Source: Pseudomonadota bacterium (GTDB lineage Bacteria; Desulfobacterota; Desulfobacteria; Desulfobacterales; Desulfobacteraceae). Taken from it: a stretch of DNA of 15,932 nucleotides. Below, one piece after another: positions 8,096 through 15,872 of the stretch; the stretch's first letter is position 1, and each line of letters opens with the position of its first letter. Location of the stretch: contig JAHIVS010000230.1 in NCBI GenBank assembly GCA_018816605.1, forward strand, positions 1 to 15,932, given 5' to 3'. A program made the position numbers and the translations under genes. Under the pieces are notes generated by a model that worked only from the letters and a program-made list of their open reading frames with translations, made no database searches and was not told the DNA's origin.

Positions 8096-8458
8096 CTAAA
8101 ACTGGTTTGTTTTCAGGAGTACCAGGGTACAGGCTTCCTTTACTTCAATACCGGCCGCCTTTAATCGGGGATAGACTGCCGGGTTTTCCGTGTTTGGATT
8201 AAAAATCACCCGCCGGGGAGCTGTCTGGAGGATCTGTTCTATGATGTCCTGCTGGCGGGCCGGGCTCACATACAGGGTCACGGTATCAATTTTGCCGGGC
8301 ACATCTGAAAGCCGGCCATAGACCTGTTTGCCTTCGATGGTTTCATGCTTTGGCGCCACCGGTACGGGTGTGTGTCCATGGGCGGACAGGAGGCACATGG
8401 CTTGGTTGGCATATCGGTCTTTGTCAGGGCTTGCGCCGATGACAGCTACATTTTCCAT
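8096..8458 (-). CDS. CoA-binding domain protein (YccU-like)
   Basis: A small cytoplasmic Rossmann-fold protein of the CoA_binding_2/YccU family, whose biochemical role is not settled. The 120 residues show the nucleotide-binding start 'VAVIGASPDKDRYANQ' (4-19), the alternation of strands and helices typical of the family, and the conserved middle 'PVAPKHETIEGKQVYGRLSDVP' region and 'RRVIFNPNTENP'. These domains also occur in succinyl-CoA synthetase alpha subunits, but here the domain stands alone. I start it at the ATG at 8458 because a perfect AAGGAG (complement of 8465-8470) lies six bases upstream. The in-frame ATG at 8476 would put that ribosome binding site inside the gene and has none of its own. 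It is divergent from uvrB and upstream of glnS on the same strand. Confidence 0.85.
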   Translation of the reverse strand: MENVAVIGASPDKDRYANQAMCLLSAHGHTPVPVAPKHETIEGKQVYGRLSDVPGKIDTVTLYVSPARQQDIIEQILQTAPRRVIFNPNTENPAVYPRLKAAGIEVKEACTLVLLKTNQF

Positions 8459-8464
8459 TTTTAT

Positions 8465-8470
8465 CTCCTT
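8465..8470 (-). promoter_or_regulatory. Ribosome binding site of the CoA-binding gene
   Basis: On the minus strand this reads AAGGAG, six bases before the ATG at 8458. It is the strongest ribosome binding site in the window and decides between two in-frame starts. Confidence 0.8.
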
Positions 8471-8479
8471 GGTCATCTG

Positions 8480-8507
8480 TTATGGGAATGCTATAGTCTA
8501 CCCATAA
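8480..8507. repeat. Inverted repeat in the divergent control region before uvrB
   Basis: TTATGGG (8480-8486) and CCCATAA (8501-8507) are perfect 7-bp inverted arms 14 bases apart, located between the divergent CoA-binding gene and uvrB. Such spacing would suit a dimeric regulator. Seven-base repeats of this kind are expected by chance many times in 16 kb, so only the location makes it worth noting. Confidence 0.25.
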
Positions 8508-8514
8508 ATTCGTC

Positions 8515-8543
8515 TTGATAACAAGAAATAACGTCTTAATTTT
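8515..8543 (+). promoter_or_regulatory. Possible uvrB promoter
   Basis: TTGATA (8515-8520, 5 of 6 to the -35 consensus) is followed after 17 bases by TAATTT (8538-8543), which matches the -10 consensus at only three positions. A start near 8550 would give a leader of about 39 nt. No E. coli-type LexA box (CTGT-N8-ACAG) is seen between the two divergent genes. Confidence 0.35.
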
Positions 8544-8588
8544 AAACCCAGGGCGTATGAAAAATCAGAACAGGGGATAAAAGAGCAT

Positions 8589-10583
8589 ATGGGTCTATTT
8601 AATCTGGTATCGGAGTTTTCACCCACAGGGGATCAACCGGCGGCCATTGAATACCTGGCAAGGGGGGTTCTGGACAATGCAAAACACCAGGTCCTTCTGG
8701 GCGTGACTGGGTCGGGCAAAACCTTTACCATGGCCAATGTTATCAGTCAGGTTGAAAAACCCAGCCTGATCATTGCCCCCAACAAGACCCTGGCGGCCCA
8801 GCTGTACAATGAATTTAAACTTCTGTTCCCGGACAATTGCGTGGAATATTTTGTCAGCTATTATGACTACTACCAGCCGGAAGCCTATATCCCGTCCAGC
8901 GACACCTATATCCAGAAGGATTCCTCCATTAACGAGATCATCGATAAGATGCGCCATTCGGCAACCCGCTCGGTGCTGGCCAGAAAAGATGTTATTGTGG
9001 TGGCTTCTGTTTCCTGTATCTATGGGTTGGGGGCGCCGGAAGATTATCTGGACCTGAGGGTTCCCCTGGCAAAGGAAATGGAGATTTCAAGGGAACAGGT
9101 CATTGCCCGGTTTGTGGAGATTCAGTATACACGTAACGATACGGATTTTCACAGGGGGGTCTTCCGGGTGAGGGGGGACCGGCTGGAGATTTTTCCGGCC
9201 TATGAAGAAGACCGGGCCGTGCGCATTGATTTTTTCGGAGACACCATTGAACAGATTTCAGAGATTGACCCCCTCAAAGGAGATGTCCTCAAATCCCATG
9301 ACCAGATGGTGATCTACCCTGCCTCCCATTATGTGACCAAAAAGCAGACCCGGAAAAAAGCGGTTGAAAGCATTGCCATTGAGCTCAAGGAGCGGCTGGA
9401 ATTTTTAAGGGCGGAAAACCGCCTGGTGGAGGCCCAGCGCCTGGAAGAAAGAACCCAGTATGACATTGAAATGCTCAATGAGATCGGGTATTGCAACGGG
9501 ATTGAAAATTATTCCCGCCATCTTACGGGCCGGGCCCCCGGCCAGCCGCCCCCGACCCTGTTGGACTATATTCAGGACGGGTTTTTATTGTTTTTTGATG
9601 AGAGCCATATTTCCGTGTCCCAGCTGGGGGCCATGTACAAGGCCGACCGGTCCAGGAAACTGACCCTTGTGGAACACGGGTTCAGGCTTCCTTCTGCCAT
9701 TGACAACCGGCCCCTTCAATTTGAGGAGTTCAAGGCCCTGGTTCCCCAGACCATCTATGTGTCTGCCACACCTGCAGATTATGAAATGGAACGGGCAGGG
9801 CAAAGGGTGGCAGAGCAGATTGTCCGGCCCACCGGTCTTCTGGATCCGGAAGTGGAGATCCGGAGTGCCAGGACCCAGGTGGATGACCTGTATGGGGAGA
9901 TCGTCAAACGGGTGGAAGCCCATGAACGGGTGCTGGTCACCACCCTGACAAAGCGGATGGCAGAAGACTTGACCGATTATTATGCAGATCTGGGTATTAA
10001 GGTGAAGTACCTGCATTCGGATATCGGGACCATGGAGCGAATCGATATCATCCAGGACCTTCGCCGGGGGATTTTTGATGTGCTCATCGGCATCAATCTG
10101 CTCAGGGAGGGGCTGGATATTCCCGAAGTCTCGCTGGTGGCCATTTTGGATGCCGATAAGGAAGGCTTTTTAAGATCCTATCGTTCCTTTATTCAAATAT
10201 TCGGCAGGGCTGCCCGGAATGTGTTTGGCCGGGTGATCCTGTATGCGGAAAAAAAGACAGGTTCCATGGAAAAAGCCTTGTCCGAAACCGACCGCAGGCG
10301 TGAGATTCAGCGGCAATACAACACCCGACACCATATCGTGCCGGCCACCATCCAAAAAACGATCAACGCCTTTGAATACGGCATGACAGCAGGCCAGGGC
10401 CAGCAAACAGCAGATGCTGTCAATGAAGAGCTCAGGGCCTATGGGGAAGAAGAACTGGATCTCGGGGATATTATCAAGGACCTGGAATATAAAATGAAAA
10501 AGGCAGCTGAAAACCTGGAATTTGAACACGCAGCCCAATTCCGGGATAAAATCAGGGAACTTGGCAAGATACTGAACAATTAA
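8589..10583 (+). CDS. uvrB: Excinuclease ABC subunit B
   Basis: The DNA helicase-like core of nucleotide excision repair: UvrA loads it at lesions and UvrC binds it to cut the DNA. Its 664 residues match the family (E. coli 673). The N-terminus '[16 protein letters not shown]' is typical. Walker A GVTGSGKT is at 38-45. The damage-verifying beta-hairpin begins 'YYDYYQP' at 91-97, with all the aromatic residues present. Walker B DESH is at 337-340. Motif VI is 536-543 (Gln536, Arg540, Arg543). The C-terminal UVR helix pair that binds UvrC is at about 625-660. Motif VI reads 'QIFGRAAR' where the family almost always has 'QTIGRAAR'; the arginines are intact. The ATG at 8589 follows AGGGGA (8572-8577) at 11 bases, somewhat far. 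It forms an operon with uvrC, 21 bases downstream; uvrA is not in the window. Confidence 0.97.
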   Translation: MGLFNLVSEFSPTGDQPAAIEYLARGVLDNAKHQVLLGVTGSGKTFTMANVISQVEKPSLIIAPNKTLAAQLYNEFKLLFPDNCVEYFVSYYDYYQPEAYIPSSDTYIQKDSSINEIIDKMRHSATRSVLARKDVIVVASVSCIYGLGAPEDYLDLRVPLAKEMEISREQVIARFVEIQYTRNDTDFHRGVFRVRGDRLEIFPAYEEDRAVRIDFFGDTIEQISEIDPLKGDVLKSHDQMVIYPASHYVTKKQTRKKAVESIAIELKERLEFLRAENRLVEAQRLEERTQYDIEMLNEIGYCNGIENYSRHLTGRAPGQPPPTLLDYIQDGFLLFFDESHISVSQLGAMYKADRSRKLTLVEHGFRLPSAIDNRPLQFEEFKALVPQTIYVSATPADYEMERAGQRVAEQIVRPTGLLDPEVEIRSARTQVDDLYGEIVKRVEAHERVLVTTLTKRMAEDLTDYYADLGIKVKYLHSDIGTMERIDIIQDLRRGIFDVLIGINLLREGLDIPEVSLVAILDADKEGFLRSYRSFIQIFGRAARNVFGRVILYAEKKTGSMEKALSETDRRREIQRQYNTRHHIVPATIQKTINAFEYGMTAGQGQQTADAVNEELRAYGEEELDLGDIIKDLEYKMKKAAENLEFEHAAQFRDKIRELGKILNN

Positions 10584-10604
10584 ATACAGACAAATGAAAA
10601 ACCC

Positions 10605-12446
10605 ATGAACCAGGCCCTCCAGGAAAAATACAATCAGTCTCCCCATCGTCCGGGTGTCTATCTGATGAAAGACGCCAGGAAAAACATCATCTATGTGGGA
10701 AAGGCCAAGGATCTTAAAAAAAGGCTATCCTCCTATTTTATCTCAAAACAGCTCCCGAATACGAAAACAGCCGTTCTTATTGAGATGATCAGGGATTTTG
10801 ATCTGGTCATCACCGCATCGGACCATGAGGCCTTTATCCTTGAATCAAATCTTATCAAGGAATATACGCCCAAGTATAACATTCTCTTGAAAGACGGAAA
10901 AAACTACCCTCTGCTGCGGATTGACATGAACGAGCCCTATCCGGCCATCCAGCGGGTGAGGAAAATCAAAAATGACCATGCCCTGTATTTTGGTCCCTAC
11001 TCTTCTTCCCTGAGTGTCAACAGGACCCTGAAGCAGATTCAGAAAATTTTTAAACTCAGGAAATGCCAGAACACCCAGTTTAAAAACAGATCCCGCCCCT
11101 GTCTCAACTATCAGATAAAGGCGTGCCTGGGCTTGTGCTGCAACGCGGTTTCAGAATCCGTGTATAAGAAACAGGTACAGGATGCCATCCTGTTTTTAAG
11201 GGGAAAATCCGGGCAGGTGGTAAAGCGGCTCAAAGATGAAATGAAAGCCCATGCAGGGGCTCAGGAATTTGAGAAGGCTGCCCAGGCAAGGGATGCTGTT
11301 TTTGCCATTGAAAATATAATGGAAAAACAGGTGGTGGTATGCCCGGATATGCAGGACCGGGATGTCATGGGCCTTGCATGGAGCATGGGAAAGGCCGTGG
11401 TGACGGTCATGCTGGTCCGGTCCGGTCTTTTGATTGATACGGCCCATTATCCGCTGGATCTGGGGTTTAAGGAATCCGATGAAGTCCTTTCTGCGTTTGT
11501 GGATCAATATTATGAAAAGACCCGGTTTTTACCGGCGGGTGTTCTGCTCAGTGACATTATTGAGAACAGGGCGGAACTTGAAGACCGGCTGACCCAAAGC
11601 CTGGGGAGACGCGTGAAGGTTTATTGTCCGGAGCGGGGGGAGAAAAAACGGCTGGTGCAGATGGCTGTTGTGAATGCCTCCCGTGAGCTTGAAAAGATTT
11701 TGCTCAAGGAAGAAGAGGAACAGGCATCCCTGGTCCTGTTGAAAACCCTCATGGGATTGAAGCACCTGCCCCGGCGCATTGAATGTTTTGACAACTCCAA
11801 TTTATCCGGCCAGGATCCGGTATCCTCCATGGTGGTCTTCACGAACGGCAGGCCGGACACCGCTGCCTATCGCAAATTTATCCTCCGGGATATGGAAGTC
11901 CAGGACGACTATGCCTATATGTACAAGGTCCTTGAACGCAGGTTTTCAAAAACGCAGGAGGAGATCGCCTGGCCCGATCTTCTGGTGGTGGATGGGGGAA
12001 AGGGCCAGTTGGGAATGGCCCAGGCCGCGTTAAAGGATTTGGGAATTGACCAGGCCTTTGCCCTGGCCGGTCTTGCCAAACCGGACAAGGCAAAGGGTGA
12101 ACTTGTTGATAAAATTTATGTGCCAGGCCGGCTAAATCCTCTGGTGATAGGGCAAGCCCAGAAAGGGTTGTACCTTTTGCAGCGGGTAAGGGATGAAGCC
12201 CACAGGTTTGCTGTCACCTTCCAGCGGAAACGAAGGGAAAAGCGGGGAAGCCGTTCTATTCTGGATGATATTTCCGGCCTTGGTCCAAAAAAGAAAAAAA
12301 TGCTGCTTACCCGATACAAAGGGGTTGAAAATATGAAGAAAGCCTCTTTGGAAGAGCTTTCCTCCCTTCCCGGGATAACCCTGGAACTGGCAATGAAACT
12401 GCTGACAAAGCTGAATGCAAAGATCTCAGTTTCCCAGGATATCTAA
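10605..12446 (+). CDS. uvrC: Excinuclease ABC subunit C
   Basis: The dual nuclease of excision repair, cutting on both sides of a UvrB-marked lesion. Its 613 residues contain, in order: a GIY-YIG nuclease domain (GVY 17-19, YVG 30-32, Arg40, Glu80 in 'LESNLIK') for the 3' cut; four cysteines at 154, 166, 174 and 178 that match the iron-sulfur ligands of E. coli UvrC; a UVR motif (about 200-235) that pairs with UvrB; an RNase H-like nuclease domain with Asp396 ('FDNSN'), Asp435 ('DDYAYM') and Asp463 ('VVDGGKGQ') plus His533 for the 5' cut; and two C-terminal helix-hairpin-helix motifs (about 555-610). The ATG at 10605 has no clear ribosome binding site and may be translated by coupling from uvrB. 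Its TAA (12444-12446) overlaps the stop codon of the converging fapA-like gene. Confidence 0.97.
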   Translation: MNQALQEKYNQSPHRPGVYLMKDARKNIIYVGKAKDLKKRLSSYFISKQLPNTKTAVLIEMIRDFDLVITASDHEAFILESNLIKEYTPKYNILLKDGKNYPLLRIDMNEPYPAIQRVRKIKNDHALYFGPYSSSLSVNRTLKQIQKIFKLRKCQNTQFKNRSRPCLNYQIKACLGLCCNAVSESVYKKQVQDAILFLRGKSGQVVKRLKDEMKAHAGAQEFEKAAQARDAVFAIENIMEKQVVVCPDMQDRDVMGLAWSMGKAVVTVMLVRSGLLIDTAHYPLDLGFKESDEVLSAFVDQYYEKTRFLPAGVLLSDIIENRAELEDRLTQSLGRRVKVYCPERGEKKRLVQMAVVNASRELEKILLKEEEEQASLVLLKTLMGLKHLPRRIECFDNSNLSGQDPVSSMVVFTNGRPDTAAYRKFILRDMEVQDDYAYMYKVLERRFSKTQEEIAWPDLLVVDGGKGQLGMAQAALKDLGIDQAFALAGLAKPDKAKGELVDKIYVPGRLNPLVIGQAQKGLYLLQRVRDEAHRFAVTFQRKRREKRGSRSILDDISGLGPKKKKMLLTRYKGVENMKKASLEELSSLPGITLELAMKLLTKLNAKISVSQDI

Positions 12447-14188
12447 TTCCGGATGATTTTAAACCCCTCCCAGCCGCTGTAGGTGATGCTCAGTTTGATG
12501 GGTGTATCTTGGCTTTGTTCCGACTCGATAAAGAGATCCGGTTCCTGGGAAGGGGGGTTTTTTGCCCCTCCGGTATGAATTTTGAGGGTGCCCGCCCGCC
12601 TGAGATACCCTTCAATCATCAGGGACATTCCGGATATTTTTTGGTCTGTTTCCTTGATAGTTTCACTGAGTTCCTGTTTTTGTTCAGCAAAGGCCTTTTT
12701 TTTCCCGGGTATTTGTCTGAGGGACTCCAGCCGGTTCTTAATCTGGGACACCTCTTTTGTGTTCATCCGTTTTTCAATGGTTTCCATTTCTTTGTCAAGG
12801 GTATCAAAATCCATGGTCCGGGTGGCAAGGATAAGATTTTTTAAGTTATCCAGGAGCAGGGGGTCTTTTTTAATGATTTTTGTGAGCCGCTGGAGTTCAT
12901 GGTGAAATTTTTCCATCGACTCTTTTTCCTGTTCACCCAAGGGGCTCATTTCAGTTTCCAGGGCTTGAAGGGCATTCAGGAGCGCTTGTTTCCTGGAAAA
13001 GAGCCTGCGGCCGAAATGGATGGTATTTTCCCCGCAAAAATAGATGTTTTTCAAGAAGAGCGTTTCAGCGTCCAGGGTGTTGCTGGTCAATACCCCTTTA
13101 TTCTTTTCAAACCGGATTTCTGCTGAACAAAGGGTGGAGTCCATCACTTCTTCCAGGAGGGTAATGCCTCCTGTTTCCGAGGTGAGAACTGCATTCCGGG
13201 CAAAATGAACGATAATATCTTTTCGGGCGGTTACCCGGCTGCCCGGTTGAACGGTATGGAGGTGCGCCTGGCTGTCTGTTTCAATCTCTCCGCCCTCCAG
13301 AACATTGGCTTCCACCATTCCCCTGGCCCTGATTTTGAATCCGTTGCAGATGGTGTCAATTTTCATGCTAATGGGGCAGATAAAGCTGGTTCCGATATTT
13401 CCCGTGGAATAGTCCAGGCGCTTGATCTCCAATTCGTCGCTGATGCCGATAGCACTTATTTTATTGCCGTCCCGGGACAGCATCACCACCCCTGTTTTGA
13501 CGGCTTTAAGAAAATAACCCAGATAGTTTCCATCCGCATCCAGGCTGTCAACCTTCTCAACGCCTCCGTTCAGATCGATTTTCAGAGCAAGGGCATTGGG
13601 AACCTGGATGACCTGACCGTCATACCCCATGCCGGGTTTTCCCTGGGATTCGGGAATAATGAAAAACAGGTTGTCCCCGGCCTTTGCAATGGGATATTTA
13701 TTGATTTCCCGGAAGTCCATTATTCCGTTCTTTGACAAGGCTCCCGGGCAGGACTTATGGTCAAAAAAAGCCTTGGCAATGGCCCCGTTCCGGCTGGGGA
13801 TCACCGGGGTTCCTTTGATTGAAAGCGTGAGAAGCTTGCTGGTCATAAGAATTTCAAGGGTCAGACTGAGCCGGGACAGCTCCGGGTTGTCTGTTCCGGA
13901 AATATCCAGAAGTTGTTTTTCTATTTTCAGCTGGCTGTCCTTTGGAATGGTCCGGTTCAGCAATTGGTTGAGGGTAATGATGATTTTAGGGCCTTTGATG
14001 TTGATCCTGGGGAATAGCTGCAACAGGGCCTTGATAATGACCGGGTTTGGGAATTGTTCCCGGTTGATTTGAAAGTAGATACGGATGGGGTCATTCTGTT
14101 TTGAAAGCGTGCTGAACAGATTGTTCTCAAGAATATCTGCCTTATCTTGAAGTTTTTGGTCTGCGGACGGTTGGTTTGGAGCATCCAT
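12443..14188 (-). CDS. FapA/DUF342-family protein with beta-helix core and C-terminal coiled coil
   Basis: From the ATG at 14188 this is a 581-residue protein without a signal peptide or membrane helix. The family signs are 'GKPGMGYDGQVI' (from 183), then a glycine- and valine-rich repeat region (about 249-382, starting 'ISDELEIKRLDYSTGNIG') typical of a beta-helix, then a long charged coiled coil (about 395-527). Family members are linked to flagellar assembly and polar placement (FapA of Vibrio), but many have no known job. The first 150 residues are less recognisable. No flagellar gene is nearby, so a flagellar role is only an inference. The start at 14188 is chosen over the in-frame ATG at 14242 because AAGGA (complement of 14196-14200) precedes it by seven bases, while 14242 has no ribosome binding site and falls in the putative -10 box. 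It converges on uvrC with a 4-base overlap and no terminator between them. Confidence 0.8.
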   Translation of the reverse strand: MDAPNQPSADQKLQDKADILENNLFSTLSKQNDPIRIYFQINREQFPNPVIIKALLQLFPRINIKGPKIIITLNQLLNRTIPKDSQLKIEKQLLDISGTDNPELSRLSLTLEILMTSKLLTLSIKGTPVIPSRNGAIAKAFFDHKSCPGALSKNGIMDFREINKYPIAKAGDNLFFIIPESQGKPGMGYDGQVIQVPNALALKIDLNGGVEKVDSLDADGNYLGYFLKAVKTGVVMLSRDGNKISAIGISDELEIKRLDYSTGNIGTSFICPISMKIDTICNGFKIRARGMVEANVLEGGEIETDSQAHLHTVQPGSRVTARKDIIVHFARNAVLTSETGGITLLEEVMDSTLCSAEIRFEKNKGVLTSNTLDAETLFLKNIYFCGENTIHFGRRLFSRKQALLNALQALETEMSPLGEQEKESMEKFHHELQRLTKIIKKDPLLLDNLKNLILATRTMDFDTLDKEMETIEKRMNTKEVSQIKNRLESLRQIPGKKKAFAEQKQELSETIKETDQKISGMSLMIEGYLRRAGTLKIHTGGAKNPPSQEPDLFIESEQSQDTPIKLSITYSGWEGFKIIRN

Positions 14189-14195
14189 TTGCAAA

Positions 14196-14200
14196 TCCTT
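14196..14200 (-). promoter_or_regulatory. Ribosome binding site of the fapA-like gene
   Basis: On the minus strand this reads AAGGA, seven bases before the ATG at 14188. It supports that start over the upstream in-frame ATG at 14242. Confidence 0.65.
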
Positions 14201-14241
14201 AAAAAAAAGGTTTTGGTCCTTCCCTGGCAGTAAACACCTCA

Positions 14242-14268
14242 TTGATAAAATCCGAAAGGTCTTGTCAA
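14242..14268 (-). promoter_or_regulatory. Possible promoter of the fapA-like gene
   Basis: On the minus strand a perfect -35 box TTGACA (complement of 14263-14268) is followed by TATCAA (complement of 14242-14247), which matches the -10 consensus at four positions, after a short 15-base spacer. The expected start would give a leader of about 45 nt to the ATG at 14188. The weak -10 and short spacer make this tentative. Confidence 0.4.
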
Positions 14269-14315
14269 CAGTATAGGATTTCTGATTTCAAGCTTACTAT
14301 GTTATGGGAAAATTT

Positions 14316-14345
14316 GCAAAAAGCTTTTTGCCTAGGCTTTTTTTT
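14316..14345 (+). terminator. Palindrome with T tract between the divergent fapA-like and S1 genes, possible terminator
   Basis: A perfect 16-base palindrome, GC-A5-GC-T5-GC (14316-14331), overlaps GCCTAGGC (14330-14337) and is followed by eight T (14338-14345). An alternative hairpin pairs AAAAAGC (14318-14324) with GCTTTTT (14336-14342). On the plus strand this looks like a weak terminator. It would catch any transcript running from uvrC antisense through the fapA-like gene. It could instead be a protein-binding site. Confidence 0.4.
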
Positions 14346-14348
14346 CGC

Positions 14349-14393
14349 TTTACACCGGAACCGGTAAAGTATAGTACTCAGTCAGAATATAAT
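14349..14393 (+). promoter_or_regulatory. Promoter region of the S1-domain gene
   Basis: TTTACA (14349-14354, 5 of 6) is followed after 15 bases by TATAGT (14370-14375, 5 of 6), a short but possible spacing. A perfect TATAAT lies at 14388-14393 but has no good -35 box at the right distance. Either would give a leader of about 18-36 nt to the ATG at 14418, and both lie downstream of the open-frame ATG at 14304. Confidence 0.5.
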
Positions 14394-14405
14394 ACTACTT
14401 GGTCC

Positions 14406-14410
14406 GGGAG
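14406..14410 (+). promoter_or_regulatory. Ribosome binding site of the S1-domain gene
   Basis: GGGAG lies seven bases before the ATG at 14418 and supports that start over the in-frame ATG at 14304, which has none and lies upstream of the likely promoter. Confidence 0.7.
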
Positions 14411-14417
14411 ACGGAGA

Positions 14418-15872
14418 ATGACGGAAAAATTTAAAGGCAATGACCCAGAAGGCTCAGAGGATATAAGCTTTGAGGAACTTTTTAACTCATATGCGGCAAA
14501 GATCGGCCGGGAACTCAAACAAGGGGACATGGTCGAAGGGAAGATTATTTCCATCGGCAAGTCCAGCGTTTATATCGATACCGGCACCAAAAGTGACGGG
14601 GTGGTTGAAAAAAATGAGCTTCTGGACGAGAACGGAGAATTTGTTTTCCAGGTCAATGACCGGATAAAACTATATGTGGTCTCCCTGACCGAAAGTGAAG
14701 TTATTCTGTCCAGGGCCATTTCCGGTGCCGGAAAAGCAACCATGCTGGAAGATGCCTTTCGGGATCACACCCCGGTAGAAGGAAAGGTGACCGGGGTTAT
14801 CAAAGGGGGATTTTCCGTGGATATTCTGGGGAAAAGAGCCTTTTGTCCGGTCAGTCAAATGGATGTCCGGTATGTGGAAACACCCGAAGACTATCTGGGC
14901 CAGACCCATCATTTTCTGATTACCCGGTTTGAAGAAGGCGGCAAGAATATTGTGGTTTCCAGAAGGGATCTGCTCAATGAACAGATCCGAGAGGAGCAAA
15001 CCGCATTCCTGGCAAAGGTTTCCCAAGGGGATATCGTCCAGGGGTGTGTGACCAAACTCATGCCCTTTGGTGTCTTTATTGAAATTGCGCCCGGAGTTGA
15101 GGGCATGGCCCATATTTCAGAGCTGAGCTGGTCCCGGGTGGAAAAACCGGAAGAGGTCGTCCAGTCCGGAGACCTTGTGCGTGTCAAGCTGCTTAAGATC
15201 GAGCCCAAAGAAGGGGATACCCCCAAGATTTCCCTTTCCATCAAACAGACCGATGCCAACCCCTGGGATCATATGGGAAGTGCTTTTAACCCGGGAGACC
15301 AGGTCACGGGAAAAGTGGTTCGTCTGGCTGCTTTTGGTGCATTTGTTGAAATTGCCCCGGGTGTGGACGGTCTGGTGCATATCAGTGAAATGAGTCATAC
15401 CAAAAGGGTCCTTCGGCCGGAAGATGTGGTCCGGGAGGGAGAACAGATCCAGGTGGTGATCAAGGCCATTGACCAGGACAGCAAGCGGATATCTTTGAGT
15501 ATCAAGGATGCCCTGGGTGATCCCTGGACAGGGGTCAGCACCAAATATGCCCCCGGCGCTTTGGTGAACGCCGTTCTTGAGAAAAAAGAAAGCTTTGGCT
15601 TTTTTATGAACCTGGAACCGGGCATCACAGGATTACTGCCCATGTCAAATATTCGCACCGCGGCTTCTCCAGGAGCCTATGACAAATTGAAACCCGGGGA
15701 TTCGGCTTTGGTGCTTGTCCAGGAGGTTGACGAGGATAAGAGACGGATCACTCTGGGATCTCCGGATCAAAAAGAGTCTGACAATTGGAAGCAATTTGCC
15801 CGGGACCAGAAAAAAGAGACCCTGGGAACCATGGAAGGCCTTTTTCTTGAGGCCATGAAAAAGAAAAAATAA
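14418..15872 (+). CDS. RNA-binding protein with five S1 domains, ribosomal protein S1-like
   Basis: From the ATG at 14418 this is a 484-residue cytoplasmic protein made almost wholly of S1 (OB-fold) RNA-binding domains: about 34-103, 117-188, 202-275, 289-362 and 377-447. Domains 3 and 4 are the canonical ones and near copies, with '[20 protein letters not shown]' and '[20 protein letters not shown]'. Domains 1, 2 and 5 are divergent. E. coli ribosomal S1 has six domains in 557 residues. This could be the main S1 of the organism or, more likely, an S1-like paralogue acting in translation or RNA turnover; the window cannot decide. It starts with an acidic lead (about 1-32, '[16 protein letters not shown]') and ends in a lysine-rich tail. 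An upstream in-frame ATG at 14304 would add 38 basic residues, unlike the rest of the protein, and sits before the promoter. It is divergent from the fapA-like gene. Confidence 0.88.
   Translation: MTEKFKGNDPEGSEDISFEELFNSYAAKIGRELKQGDMVEGKIISIGKSSVYIDTGTKSDGVVEKNELLDENGEFVFQVNDRIKLYVVSLTESEVILSRAISGAGKATMLEDAFRDHTPVEGKVTGVIKGGFSVDILGKRAFCPVSQMDVRYVETPEDYLGQTHHFLITRFEEGGKNIVVSRRDLLNEQIREEQTAFLAKVSQGDIVQGCVTKLMPFGVFIEIAPGVEGMAHISELSWSRVEKPEEVVQSGDLVRVKLLKIEPKEGDTPKISLSIKQTDANPWDHMGSAFNPGDQVTGKVVRLAAFGAFVEIAPGVDGLVHISEMSHTKRVLRPEDVVREGEQIQVVIKAIDQDSKRISLSIKDALGDPWTGVSTKYAPGALVNAVLEKKESFGFFMNLEPGITGLLPMSNIRTAASPGAYDKLKPGDSALVLVQEVDEDKRRITLGSPDQKESDNWKQFARDQKKETLGTMEGLFLEAMKKKK

Noticed and set aside
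8477..8588. LexA/SOS box upstream of uvrB
   Set aside because: I looked for CTGT-N8-ACAG, GAAC-N4-GTTC and GGTT/ACC-type boxes and found none.
13205..13735. Plus-strand frame of 176 codons inside the fapA-like gene
   Set aside because: It lies antisense to a clear DUF342 coding frame and its translation resembles no known family; it is a shadow of the real gene.
8479..14310. The 11-mer TGTTATGGGAA shared by the uvrB and S1 upstream regions (8479-8489 and 14300-14310)
   Set aside because: Dozens of 11-base matches are expected by chance in a window of this size, and the inverted arm near 8501 is not repeated at 14300.
14304..14417. Upstream N-terminal extension of the S1 gene
   Set aside because: The 38 extra residues are basic and unlike the protein, include the promoter boxes, and the ATG at 14418 has a good ribosome binding site.
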